Shown here in pieces: positions 53,097 to 61,022 of a stretch of 64,000 bases of DNA (position 1 is the stretch's first letter; the number at the start of each line of letters is the position of its first letter). This DNA comes from Parapedobacter sp035556095 (GTDB taxonomy: Bacteria; Bacteroidota; Bacteroidia; Sphingobacteriales; Sphingobacteriaceae). Below the pieces are notes generated by a model. It worked only from the letters and a program-made list of their open reading frames with translations. It searched no databases and was not told the DNA's origin. Position numbers and translations under genes: made by a program. The DNA is taken from assembly GCF_035556095.1 (NCBI RefSeq), contig NZ_DATMFT010000012.1:83681-147680 (forward strand), given 5' to 3'.

Positions 53097-53663
53097 ATGC
53101 ATCCAGACCAACGGTTTATCAACTATTTACAGCATAATGATAGTCGGGGAATTGCCGAAATTTACCGCTTATATGCCGACAAGATTGCGCGGATGATACG
53201 CCATAACCATGGTGATGAAGCGGATGCAGCTGATATTCTCCAGGAGGCGCTGATCGATATCTATCGGTTGAGTGCCGATGGGAAATTTGTGCTAACCTGT
53301 CCTTTTGAGGCTTTTTTGGTGACGGTTTGTAAACGTAAATGGTTGAATGTATTGAAAAAAAAGTCGGGCAGCCCGGTAACAAAATCATTGGACGACGGAT
53401 TTACTTTTGAGCGGAGTGAGGAAACGGAAGCTAGTGGACACGCGGATCAATTGGAACGAGAAATGGCTGTGATGCAGGTGCTTGAAATGATGGGGGACAA
53501 GTGTCGCGGCATCATTAAAGCCTGCATGGGCAAGGAGCATCAGGAAAAGGTGGCTGAGCGATTGGGGTTGACCTATGCTTATCTACGCAAGAAAAAAAGC
53601 GAATGCATGGCACAACTGGGAAAACTGGTGAAAACACATCCGTTGTTCAATGGTGAACAATAA
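53097..53663 (+). CDS. ECF-type RNA polymerase sigma factor
   Basis: This 188-residue protein starts at ATG 53097 (MHPDQRFINYLQ). Region 2 is seen as IAEIYRLYADKIARMIRHNH with ADAADILQEALIDIYRL (the core-binding DxxQE-type helix), and region 4 as CMGKEHQEKVAERLGLTYAYLRKKKSE, a helix-turn-helix for the -35 element (quoted here in parts: EKVAERLGLTYAYLRKKKSE). It is encoded back-to-back with the PKD-CHAT operon and five bases before a membrane-anchored TPR gene, the usual place of an anti-sigma factor. It probably directs RNA polymerase to its own cassette or envelope genes. Confidence 0.88.
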   Translation: MHPDQRFINYLQHNDSRGIAEIYRLYADKIARMIRHNHGDEADAADILQEALIDIYRLSADGKFVLTCPFEAFLVTVCKRKWLNVLKKKSGSPVTKSLDDGFTFERSEETEASGHADQLEREMAVMQVLEMMGDKCRGIIKACMGKEHQEKVAERLGLTYAYLRKKKSECMAQLGKLVKTHPLFNGEQ

Positions 53664-53668
53664 ACGAC

Positions 53669-54394
53669 ATGGATAACTATTTCGAACACATCCAAGACTA
53701 TTTGGACGGCAGCTTGGCGCCGGCAGATACGCGGCGCTTCGAGGAAGCGTTGACAAACGATGCGGACCTGCGGCGGGAAACCGCCCATCAGCGCATGCTC
53801 CGCGAAACCATAGCCAAACAGCTCGAGACCAGCCAAGGCGTACCTGCTTTAGCAGAAACATTGCAGGCGGCTAGCCGTGCACATTTTGCGAAGGCACGGA
53901 AACCTAAGTATCCATCTGTTGTGCGTTGGTTGATCCCATTGGCTGCCGCAGCGTGCCTCCTGCTGGTGCTTACCATACCTGGCTTGTGGACGGTTAACTT
54001 TGAGCGCCTCCCCGATATGCCGGTGTCGGTGACCCGTGGGGTGGGTTCCGATGATTTGGCATTGCAGGCTGCGGAAGCATTCAACGCAAAGGATTACAAT
54101 CGTAGTGTCCAATTACTTGAAGCCTTGGTAGCCCATGATACCGCAAATATGCGGAACCGGTATTACCTTGGCCTGAGCTATTTGGGTGCCGAAAGGCACC
54201 AACAAAGTGCTGACGTGCTGCGCCCTGTTGCCGACGGGAAGGCGGTATATGCCGATGATGCCCGTTATTTCCTTGCTGTTGCCTTGTGGCGTTTAGGTGA
54301 TGCGGGTGAAGCGTTACGGTATGCGACACAGGTGACGCCGCGAAGCAGTTATCATCAGAAAGCCCAAAAATTGGCGGATCGCTTAGCGCAATAG
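53669..54394 (+). CDS. single-pass membrane TPR protein, probable anti-sigma factor
   Basis: This is a 241-residue protein. The cytoplasmic N-terminus (MDNYFEHIQDYLDGSLAPAD, then FEEALTNDADLRRE) has the look of anti-sigma N-terminal domains but without a Cys-His zinc motif. One membrane helix (VVRWLIPLAAAACLLLVLTI, about residues 86-107) is followed by a periplasmic TPR-like domain (NAKDYNRSVQLLEALVAHDT, YYLGLSYLGAERHQQSADVL). It follows the sigma gene by five bases. The arrangement predicts that the N-terminus holds the sigma factor and the periplasmic TPRs sense a partner, possibly the TPR-CHAT protein encoded divergently. Anti-sigma activity is inferred from position. Confidence 0.7.
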   Translation: MDNYFEHIQDYLDGSLAPADTRRFEEALTNDADLRRETAHQRMLRETIAKQLETSQGVPALAETLQAASRAHFAKARKPKYPSVVRWLIPLAAAACLLLVLTIPGLWTVNFERLPDMPVSVTRGVGSDDLALQAAEAFNAKDYNRSVQLLEALVAHDTANMRNRYYLGLSYLGAERHQQSADVLRPVADGKAVYADDARYFLAVALWRLGDAGEALRYATQVTPRSSYHQKAQKLADRLAQ

Positions 54395-54530
54395 CATCCG
54401 TAATTCATTGCCTAATTAAAGCCAATTGTATTTTTTTTCCACGCGGGGGTAACAACGTGTGGCGCCTATTGATATACGGATATAACGGGTCGGGATTCCG
54501 ATCGAAATGGTTTAACTAAAAAAAGTAATC

Positions 54531-55505
54531 ATGAAAAAGTTTTTATTCGTAACAGCAATTATCGGTGTATTTTCGTTCCTATTTTCAGCGTGCCATAAGG
54601 AAACCAACATGGCTCCCCAATGGATTAACTCCACGGCGTTTTATGCTCAACAGGGATCTAACCTACAGCAATTTACTGGCGACGCTGCTTCGGGATTTAC
54701 CATTACCGGCGAGCGGGGAACAGAAATCTCGTTCCCTGCAGGTGCTTTTATAGACGGAGATGGCAATGTGGTTTCCGGTCAGGTGCACGTGGGGATCATT
54801 GAAATCCTCACCAAGAAGGATCTCCTGCTCTCGGGGGTAGCGACGGAATCCAATGGGCAGCTTCTGGAATCAGGGGGCGAATTGTATATCGAGGTTTTGC
54901 AAAATGGTGATACGCTCAAGTTGAATCCGGATAATTTACCATGGAGCGCCAATCCGGTGCAAGTGAAATTGCCGCGTGACACAGGTATCGACCCCAGTGG
55001 GATGATTTTATTCAATCAGGGCTCGCGGTATGATGGTAATGTGTTGACGGATGATTCGTTTACCTGGTTGGTCTTCGATGAATCGCCGCAAGCGATGGTG
55101 CAGCCCTATTCGTACGATTTCAACATTCCGAATTTCGGATGGATCAATGTCGATAAGTTTTTGAGTTATCCGCCAAATCAATTAACCTTCACCCACGTAA
55201 AATTGACCTCCGGCTCAGAAACCGGGCTGCAAGACGTCGCGGTGATGATGGTCTTCGAGAACCTGAATGCAGTGATCGGATTGAATTACGACCCGGCTAT
55301 GCAGTGGTTTGGATCGGAAAGTTTTTCGCTGTCGCCCAATATTCCTATTGGTGAGCAGGTTGCGGTAGTCGTTATCGCAAAAGACGTACAAGACAATCTT
55401 TATTTTGCAAAACAGGAAAATATAACCGTCACGGCAAATGGCCTGTACACACTCACGCCGCAGCCAGCAACCGCACAGGACATCGCTTGGCTCAATGGGT
55501 TATAA
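54531..55505 (+). CDS. beta-rich lipoprotein, possible ZU5-like domain
   Basis: This 324-residue lipoprotein has a lipobox FLFSAC (Cys about residue 21). After it the segment GTEISFPAGAFIDGDGNVVS and SGQVHVGIIEIL resemble the beta-sandwich opening of ZU5-like domains found in Bacteroidota lipoproteins. The remainder is beta-rich with many aromatic residues and no recognised motif. It lies 136 nt after the anti-sigma-like gene, has its own hairpin terminator, and may be part of the same regulon. I do not recognise a named function. Confidence 0.65.
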   Translation: MKKFLFVTAIIGVFSFLFSACHKETNMAPQWINSTAFYAQQGSNLQQFTGDAASGFTITGERGTEISFPAGAFIDGDGNVVSGQVHVGIIEILTKKDLLLSGVATESNGQLLESGGELYIEVLQNGDTLKLNPDNLPWSANPVQVKLPRDTGIDPSGMILFNQGSRYDGNVLTDDSFTWLVFDESPQAMVQPYSYDFNIPNFGWINVDKFLSYPPNQLTFTHVKLTSGSETGLQDVAVMMVFENLNAVIGLNYDPAMQWFGSESFSLSPNIPIGEQVAVVVIAKDVQDNLYFAKQENITVTANGLYTLTPQPATAQDIAWLNGL

Positions 55506-55559
55506 GGGGTTTTCCGGAGTTCGATATAAACGGTAAACATGGTTTGGTATAAAAAAGTG

Positions 55560-55585
55560 AAGCCGGTCAATTTTTTGACCGGTTT
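55560..55585 (+). terminator. hairpin terminator after the lipoprotein gene
   Basis: The perfect stem CCGGTCAA/TTGACCGG (55563-55570 and 55575-55582) with a TTTT loop extends by further A-T/G-T pairs to 11 bp. It lies 55 nt after the stop codon. Only a few T residues follow. Confidence 0.7.
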
Positions 55586-55802
55586 CTATTGGTAGAGGCA
55601 AGTTTACAAATGTCGAACTTTTTGGAAGATTATGAAGCCATATTAAATGCAACGAATTTGATCGAATAATTAAATAAGCTGAATATCATATTTCAATCAA
55701 CCCGCCTGTTTCACTCTCTCAAGTGGCGTCTGCTGCCCACATGCGGAATAAACACGCTTTCCAATACAGAATGATGCATAGGTTAAAGCTGTAGAAGACG
55801 AA

Positions 55803-55925
55803 TTATCCTTCCAAGATTTTCCTCTTTTCCAGGTATTCTTCTTTGGTGATTTGGCCTGAGGCAAAGCGCTTTTTTATAAGATTAAGCGGTGTACCTTTCG
55901 TCGTTCTTTGGCCAGCGATATTGTT
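55803..55925 (-). pseudogene. SHOCT-domain C-terminal fragment
   Basis: An open stretch of 40 codons without a start codon reads TPLNLIKKRFASGQITKEEY followed by LEKRKILEG-stop on the minus strand. This is a clear SHOCT domain, a short C-terminal helix pair common in small membrane proteins. The upstream part of its gene is absent; the frame is closed by a TAG at 55926-55928. It overlaps in another frame the end of the AraC-type fragment, so the two fossils appear joined by a deletion. Confidence 0.75.
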
Positions 55926-56146
55926 CTAATCTTTTCAATCAAGATGCTTCTTTTGTCGTCAAGTAATTGCAGGCCGATCAATAGTAACCTTTCCTTCAGT
56001 TGCTGAAGTTGTTCATCTGTGAGGTCCTGGCGAATCTCTCACACTCCCAAATCTACCAAAACATCGTGTAGGCCAAGCTTGCTTAGTGCCTCCCTGACCA
56101 TCAGCCTGCACCTGTGGCTGACCATGTATTTGATATACAGTGCCAC
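55874..56146 (-). pseudogene. AraC-family regulator N-terminal fragment with in-frame stop
   Basis: From a GTG at 56146 the minus strand reads VALYIKYMVSHRCRLMVREA and LSKLGLHDVLVDLGV, then a TGA at 56039-56041, then in the same frame EIRQDLTDEQLQQLKERLLL, IGLQLLDDKRSILIEKIRTI. This is the conserved N-terminus of a Bacteroidota AraC-type regulator (family pattern LYIKYMVS, LDDKKSILIEKIK). After IEKIRTI the similarity stops and the frame ends at 55874, so the helix-turn-helix half is missing. The in-frame stop and truncation mark it as a pseudogene. The 220 nt between it and the preceding terminator hold nothing else recognisable. Confidence 0.82.
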
Positions 56147-56223
56147 TAAGATAGGGGGATGAAACGTTGCATGGAAGCTATTTTATGATGCAAACAGGTG
56201 TTGGAACCTGTCACATGGGCGAA

Positions 56224-56265
56224 CAAAAAAGAAGCTGCCCCGCCATTAACTGGGACAGCTTTTTC
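56224..56265 (-). terminator. intrinsic terminator of the DUF892 gene
   Basis: On the minus strand the stem AAGCTGTCCC/GGGGCAGCTT (one G-U) with a loop of ten bases is followed by CTTTTTTG. It lies about 30 nt after the stop of the DUF892 gene. Confidence 0.85.
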
Positions 56266-56293
56266 TACAATAAGCACTAGACCTGTCCGAATT

Positions 56294-56869
56294 TTATTCG
56301 CTTGCGGCCTGTTTGTTGACAAAGTTTTCAGCAATCGCTGTTAGTGCCATATCCGTTGCCTTCTCATTGTCCAAGGTGTCCTGCAACAACTGTTCCACGT
56401 CGGAATGCCCCATGACATGGGCAAAAGTCCGTAAACTTCCATAGGTTGCTATCTCGTAGTGCTCCACTTTCTGGGCAGCGATGATGAGTGCTGCATCACG
56501 TACAAGCGTACCCTTATCCGTGTCGTCAATGATACTCTCCGCCTCTTCCAGCAAACCCGCCATGGCCTCACATTTTTTAGCGGCCGCCCGTTCATCGAGC
56601 AGTCCAAATACCTGCTCCAATGCCGTGATATGGGTTTCTGTTTCGCCGGTATGCTTTTCAAATGCCGCTACCAGTTCCTTGCTCGTGGCCGCTTTCTTCA
56701 TTTTGGGCAAGGCTTTCATCAGGTGCTTTTCGGCCCAGTAAATGTCTTTCAGTTCATCCACAAAAAACTTATGAAAATCAGAGTCTTCCATCCTGCCGGT
56801 CTTTCCTGTAGGTTTAGCTGATTTGGGAGCCGCCTTTGCGGTACCCGTTGTTTTTGCATTTGTTTGCAT
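56294..56869 (-). CDS. DUF892 (YciE/YciF-like) ferritin-like protein
   Basis: This is a 191-residue protein. A Lys/Ala/Pro/Thr-rich N-terminal tail (about 1-28) precedes the DUF892 four-helix bundle: FFVDELKDIYWAEKHLMKAL, AAFEKHTGETETHITALEQV, CEAMAGLLEEAESII and AAQKVEHYEIATYGSLRTFA. Glu and His residues spaced for a di-iron site are present (E in DELKD, ExxH in KVEHYE). Family members are linked to osmotic, oxidative and general stress in enterobacteria. It is monocistronic and has its own terminator. Confidence 0.93.
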   Translation of the reverse strand: MQTNAKTTGTAKAAPKSAKPTGKTGRMEDSDFHKFFVDELKDIYWAEKHLMKALPKMKKAATSKELVAAFEKHTGETETHITALEQVFGLLDERAAAKKCEAMAGLLEEAESIIDDTDKGTLVRDAALIIAAQKVEHYEIATYGSLRTFAHVMGHSDVEQLLQDTLDNEKATDMALTAIAENFVNKQAASE

Positions 56870-57264
56870 GTTCTTTTATTTTAATCATCTTTATTAATGA
56901 TCGTACATAGTAAATAACTGTCGGCAACGCCATTTGTTTACCGCCCGTCGATATATATTTTCATCATCGTTGGCCTGATGCCACCAGCAGCAGATTACCC
57001 TAACAGACCGATCCATTCGTCCTTGGTTCCGAAATAAAATTTTGATTTCCAGTTAATTTACACTATTTTTACACAAAAGGAGGCATAAGAAATAACAAAA
57101 AAGGTAACCATCTCCACACTTCCAGTTTGGTTATTCTTGAAAGTCATGCAAACAAAAGGCTCAGCTGTAGAACCGGCGGCCATGACTCACCTTGACAACG
57201 CAAACACGCCCCACTTTTGATTCACGAAATAGGTTGCGTTATTGCACCCTAATCACCAACGAAT
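56870..57264. other. 395-nt intergenic region, no gene seen
   Basis: This is the divergent space between the DUF892 and CheB-CheR hybrid genes. It is AT-rich and interrupted in all frames. An AGGAGG-like stretch (around 57079) is not followed by a usable start codon. No convincing TAnnTTTG element or repeat was recognised, although both flanking promoters must lie here. Confidence 0.6.
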
Positions 57265-60200
57265 ATGGCAACAACAATCCCCGATTACATCATTGCCATT
57301 GGCGCGTCCGCCGGTGGACTGGAGGAAATCAATACCTTCTTCGACCATACGCCCCTTGACGGGGTCGCGTATGTCATTGTCCAGCATTTGTCCGCAAACT
57401 TCAAAAGCCGCATGGTCGAATTACTGTCGAAGCACAGCAAGCTGGCCGTCATGGAAGCCGAAAACGGAATGATGGTAAAAACCAATGAGGTATACCTCAT
57501 TCCCAACAACAAATTCATGACCATCCGCGGTGGGCGCTTGTATTTGGAGAGCAAAGAAGACATAGCCGGGCCGCACCTCACCATCGATATGTTCTTCGGC
57601 TCCCTCGGGGCGGATATTGGCCCCAGGGCAATCGGTGTCGTCCTGTCGGGGTTAGGTTCCGATGGCACCCAGGGCAGTATGGCCATCAAGAAATCTGGGG
57701 GGATGGTCCTCGCCCGCAATCCGGAAAACTCACAATTCGGCAGCATGCCTTCCAATGTAATTGCCACCGGGTTGGTCGATCAGGTACTGGATCCCGAAAA
57801 AATGCCGAAAGCCATCGAGCAATACGTAACACATCAGCTCAGCAAAAAAACAGACCATCAAGCAAATGAGAAATACCTCATCGACATCGCCGACCTAATC
57901 AAGGAACGCTCCTCGCTGGATTTTACCGATTACAAAAGGACCACACTCATGAGGCGTGCACTGAGGAGGGCCGCGCAAAACAACTTCGAGTCCCTGGAAA
58001 ACTATGTGGAATTCCTGCGGAGAACACCGCAAGAGGTGGAAATCCTGGTCAAGGATTTCCTGATCAGCGTAACTTCGTTTTTCCGGAACACGGCGGCATT
58101 CGATTTCATAGCAGTAAACGTTTTGCCGGACATCCTGAAAAGGCTGCCACCGGGAGAACCCTTGAAAATGTGGGTGGCGGGTTGTGCCACTGGCGAGGAG
58201 GCCTATTCTATGGCCGTATTGATCGCTGAGCAGGAAACATGGGATCCAGAGCGAAACCCCGTGAAAATTTTTGCCACGGACATTGACGAAGCGGCTTTGC
58301 TTCGTGCTGGGAAAGGGGAATACGTTCAGGATATTGAAAAAGATGTATCCGCGGAACGGTTGAGAAAATTTTTCATAAAAAAAGAAGACCATTATATGGT
58401 TTCTCCGGCTATACGCAAGATGGTCATCTTCGCGAAGCACGATCTGAGCAAAAATCCACCCTATTGCAACATGGATTTCATCAGTTGCCGCAACCTCTTG
58501 ATCTACATGAACCCTCCCTTGCAGGAAAGGGTGTTCAACATTTTCTTATTTGGCCTTAAGGTGCAGGGTTATCTATTCCTCGGTGCCAGCGAAACCCCCG
58601 TCCCCATCAGCGCTTCCTTAGAGGAGGTACATAAAAAATGGCGGATATACAGAAACCTCAAGGCTAGGAAATCAGTATCCCTTGACATGCTTGTCCTGCC
58701 CCAAGTACCCGGGCAACAACGGACAAATGGTCTGGTCAGGGAAGAAAACCCCATCAATTCCAACCAAGGCCTGCTTGAGCTCATGCACCACGAATGGGCG
58801 TCCCAAATGGACTACCTCGTTGTCTGCCTCGATGACGAACATCGGGTGCTGAAATCCTATGGCGATTCGTCCAAATTCCTGCACCAGGAGAATTTCAACT
58901 CGGATATCCTCACGCTCATGCCAAAACCACTTGCATTGGCATTCGGCACGTTGCATGCACGTGTCATGCAAACCAACCAGCGAGCTTCCGTAGACGGCAT
59001 CGTCATCCATCATGGGGATGCACCGACGACCGTGAGCCTGTCCATCAGTCCGCTTACCCAGATTCCAGGCAAGCAACGGTTTGTGGTGGCTACCTTCCGT
59101 GAAGACCAATCCAATACGCCCATCTGTGGAAAGCGTCCGGTATTCGACGAGAAAGCTTACTATGACCAATATCTGCTTGACCTTGAAGCACAATTGAAGG
59201 AAGCCAAAGAAAAGCTCAAAAGCGTTTACGAGATGTTGGACACCTCCAATGAGAACCTGCAGTCATACAATGAAGAGTTGATTTCAGCTAACGAGGAGAT
59301 GCAGAGCACCAATGAGGAGATGCAATCGGTAAATGAGGAACTCCATACCATCAATTCGGATTACGAACTGAAGAACAGGGAATTGCTCGAACTCAACGAC
59401 GACCTGAATAACTATTTCCGCAGCAACATCACCGGCCAGCTATTCGTAAACAGGGATTTAGTGCTGATGAAATTTTCGCCCGGCGCAACCGAGCAAATCA
59501 ATCTGCGTGAAATCGACATTGGCCGGCCACTCCACCAAATTTCAAATAACATCAAATTTGATACGATAATAAGTGATATTAAAGCAGTGATTGCCAGGGG
59601 AGACGTGTTGACTAGGGAAGTCCAAACAGCAGAAGGCAAATGGTACCAATTAATGACGATGCCATATTTACAGGCGCACAATCAAATTGCGGGGGCCATC
59701 GTTACATTTAATGACATCACCGAACTGAAACTACTTCAGCTGGAGCTGGACGGAAGGAATGAGGCCCTACAGCGCATCAATGCGGACCTGGAAAACTTTA
59801 TGCATATCGCTTCCCATGACCTGTTAGGGCCATTGGGAAACGTCGAATTGGGCATCACCATGATGAACCAGAAAATCACGGATCCGGCATTGAACGATTA
59901 CCTGCAGGTCGTCAACCGGTCCATACAGAAATTCAGCTCACTTATCAAGGATATCGGTCATATTGCCGGAATGGAAAGTGAACTTATCACCACCGAACAG
60001 GTCGACCTCGATAAAATCATCGATCATATCGAATGGAGCCTGGAAAACAAAATCAAGCTATCGGGGGCGGTTATCCTGCGAGATTTTGAAGTCAGCCGTT
60101 TCTTTTTCTCAAAAAACAACCTGAGGAGTGTATTGTACAATCTGATTTCGAATGCGATCAAATTCAGGAATGCCCGGCCTCCCATTATCCGGATCTATAA

Positions 60201-60447
60201 CCGCCAAGAGGCCGAATATATGGTGCTGACGGTTTCCGATAACGGAATCGGGATGGAGAAAAGCAGCATGGAAAATATCTTTAACATCCACGGGAGAATC
60301 AATCAGGAGGTCGAAGGTAACGGTATTGGCCTCTACTTAACCAAACGGATTGTAACGGCGGCAAGAGGGAAAATCACGGTAGATAGCGAGCCGGGAAAAG
60401 GGAGCACATTTACATTATACCTGAAAACTGCGGATCAACAGGATTAA
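57265..60447 (+). CDS. CheB-CheR-coiled coil-PAS-histidine kinase hybrid
   Basis: This 1060-residue fusion has in order: a CheB methylesterase domain (about 1-190; Ser15 in IGASAGG, His41 in VQHLSANF, Asp in SGLGSDGTQG); a CheR methyltransferase (about 220-470; TSFFRNTAAF, WVAGCATGEEAYSMA, ATDIDEAAL, NLLIYMN); a coiled coil (about 640-718; EELISANEEMQSTNEEMQSV); a PAS domain (about 720-825); and a histidine kinase (His851 in IASHDLLGPLGN, then SDNGIGM and GNGIGLYLTKRI). No receiver domain precedes CheB. Such hybrids without chemoreceptors are thought to work in sensory signalling other than classic chemotaxis. It lies three bases before a single-domain response regulator, its likely partner. 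Confidence 0.95.
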   Translation: MATTIPDYIIAIGASAGGLEEINTFFDHTPLDGVAYVIVQHLSANFKSRMVELLSKHSKLAVMEAENGMMVKTNEVYLIPNNKFMTIRGGRLYLESKEDIAGPHLTIDMFFGSLGADIGPRAIGVVLSGLGSDGTQGSMAIKKSGGMVLARNPENSQFGSMPSNVIATGLVDQVLDPEKMPKAIEQYVTHQLSKKTDHQANEKYLIDIADLIKERSSLDFTDYKRTTLMRRALRRAAQNNFESLENYVEFLRRTPQEVEILVKDFLISVTSFFRNTAAFDFIAVNVLPDILKRLPPGEPLKMWVAGCATGEEAYSMAVLIAEQETWDPERNPVKIFATDIDEAALLRAGKGEYVQDIEKDVSAERLRKFFIKKEDHYMVSPAIRKMVIFAKHDLSKNPPYCNMDFISCRNLLIYMNPPLQERVFNIFLFGLKVQGYLFLGASETPVPISASLEEVHKKWRIYRNLKARKSVSLDMLVLPQVPGQQRTNGLVREENPINSNQGLLELMHHEWASQMDYLVVCLDDEHRVLKSYGDSSKFLHQENFNSDILTLMPKPLALAFGTLHARVMQTNQRASVDGIVIHHGDAPTTVSLSISPLTQIPGKQRFVVATFREDQSNTPICGKRPVFDEKAYYDQYLLDLEAQLKEAKEKLKSVYEMLDTSNENLQSYNEELISANEEMQSTNEEMQSVNEELHTINSDYELKNRELLELNDDLNNYFRSNITGQLFVNRDLVLMKFSPGATEQINLREIDIGRPLHQISNNIKFDTIISDIKAVIARGDVLTREVQTAEGKWYQLMTMPYLQAHNQIAGAIVTFNDITELKLLQLELDGRNEALQRINADLENFMHIASHDLLGPLGNVELGITMMNQKITDPALNDYLQVVNRSIQKFSSLIKDIGHIAGMESELITTEQVDLDKIIDHIEWSLENKIKLSGAVILRDFEVSRFFFSKNNLRSVLYNLISNAIKFRNARPPIIRIYNRQEAEYMVLTVSDNGIGMEKSSMENIFNIHGRINQEVEGNGIGLYLTKRIVTAARGKITVDSEPGKGSTFTLYLKTADQQD

Positions 60448-60450
60448 ACC

Positions 60451-60813
60451 ATGGGAAAGAAAATATTGATTGTGGATGATGATGCTGAGCTACAATTTCT
60501 GCTCGCCCAAATCCTGGGGGATGCCGGTTATCAAACCTGTTGTCTCCGAAATGGCAAATCGGTGATTGAAACCATGGCTCAATTTTCCCCCGATCTGATT
60601 TTACTTGATGTGAAGATAGGGAATATTGACGGCCGCAGCCTGTGCAAGCACATCAAGCAAACCGCTGGGATGGAGGTAATCCCGATTATACTGGTATCCG
60701 CAGTTGACAACCTTTATGCGTCATTGGACAAAGAGGGAGGTCCCGACGATATTATCCTGAAGCCTTTTGATCTTGATGATTTCTTGAAAAGAGTCCGCGT
60801 TTTTTTAACTTGA
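60451..60813 (+). CDS. single-domain response regulator
   Basis: This 120-residue receiver domain has no output domain: ILIVDDDAELQ (acidic pocket), phospho-acceptor Asp in LILLDVKIGNIDG (about residue 51), Ser in IILVSAVDN and Lys in ILKPFDLDDF. It follows the hybrid kinase by three bases and is the probable phosphate acceptor, passing the signal by protein contact. Confidence 0.94.
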   Translation: MGKKILIVDDDAELQFLLAQILGDAGYQTCCLRNGKSVIETMAQFSPDLILLDVKIGNIDGRSLCKHIKQTAGMEVIPIILVSAVDNLYASLDKEGGPDDIILKPFDLDDFLKRVRVFLT

Positions 60814-60956
60814 TAATCTTAACAGAAATCGTAGCGGGATTTTGATATGAATATTGGGACGAAGTTAAAAACCACCCATGGTGCTTTCGCGGTATCTCCG
60901 CAACACAACCCCTAATTAAAATAGAAATCCGGTCCGATTTAAATTTCGCTAAACAA

Positions 60957-60964
60957 TACTTTTG
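60957..60964 (+). promoter_or_regulatory. candidate -7 element for the desaturase gene
   Basis: TACTTTTG matches TAnnTTTG, 58 nt before the ATG. No TTG is seen at the usual distance, so support is weak. Confidence 0.35.
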
Positions 60965-61022
60965 CTGGTTTGTATTCTTCAATGGGCAAATAATCCGATC
61001 TGCAAATTAAAATGTTGTTCAG

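Noticed and set aside
55506..56293. Insertion sequence or transposon in the gene-poor gap
   Set aside because: No transposase-like frame, terminal inverted repeats or target duplication could be seen; only gene fragments.
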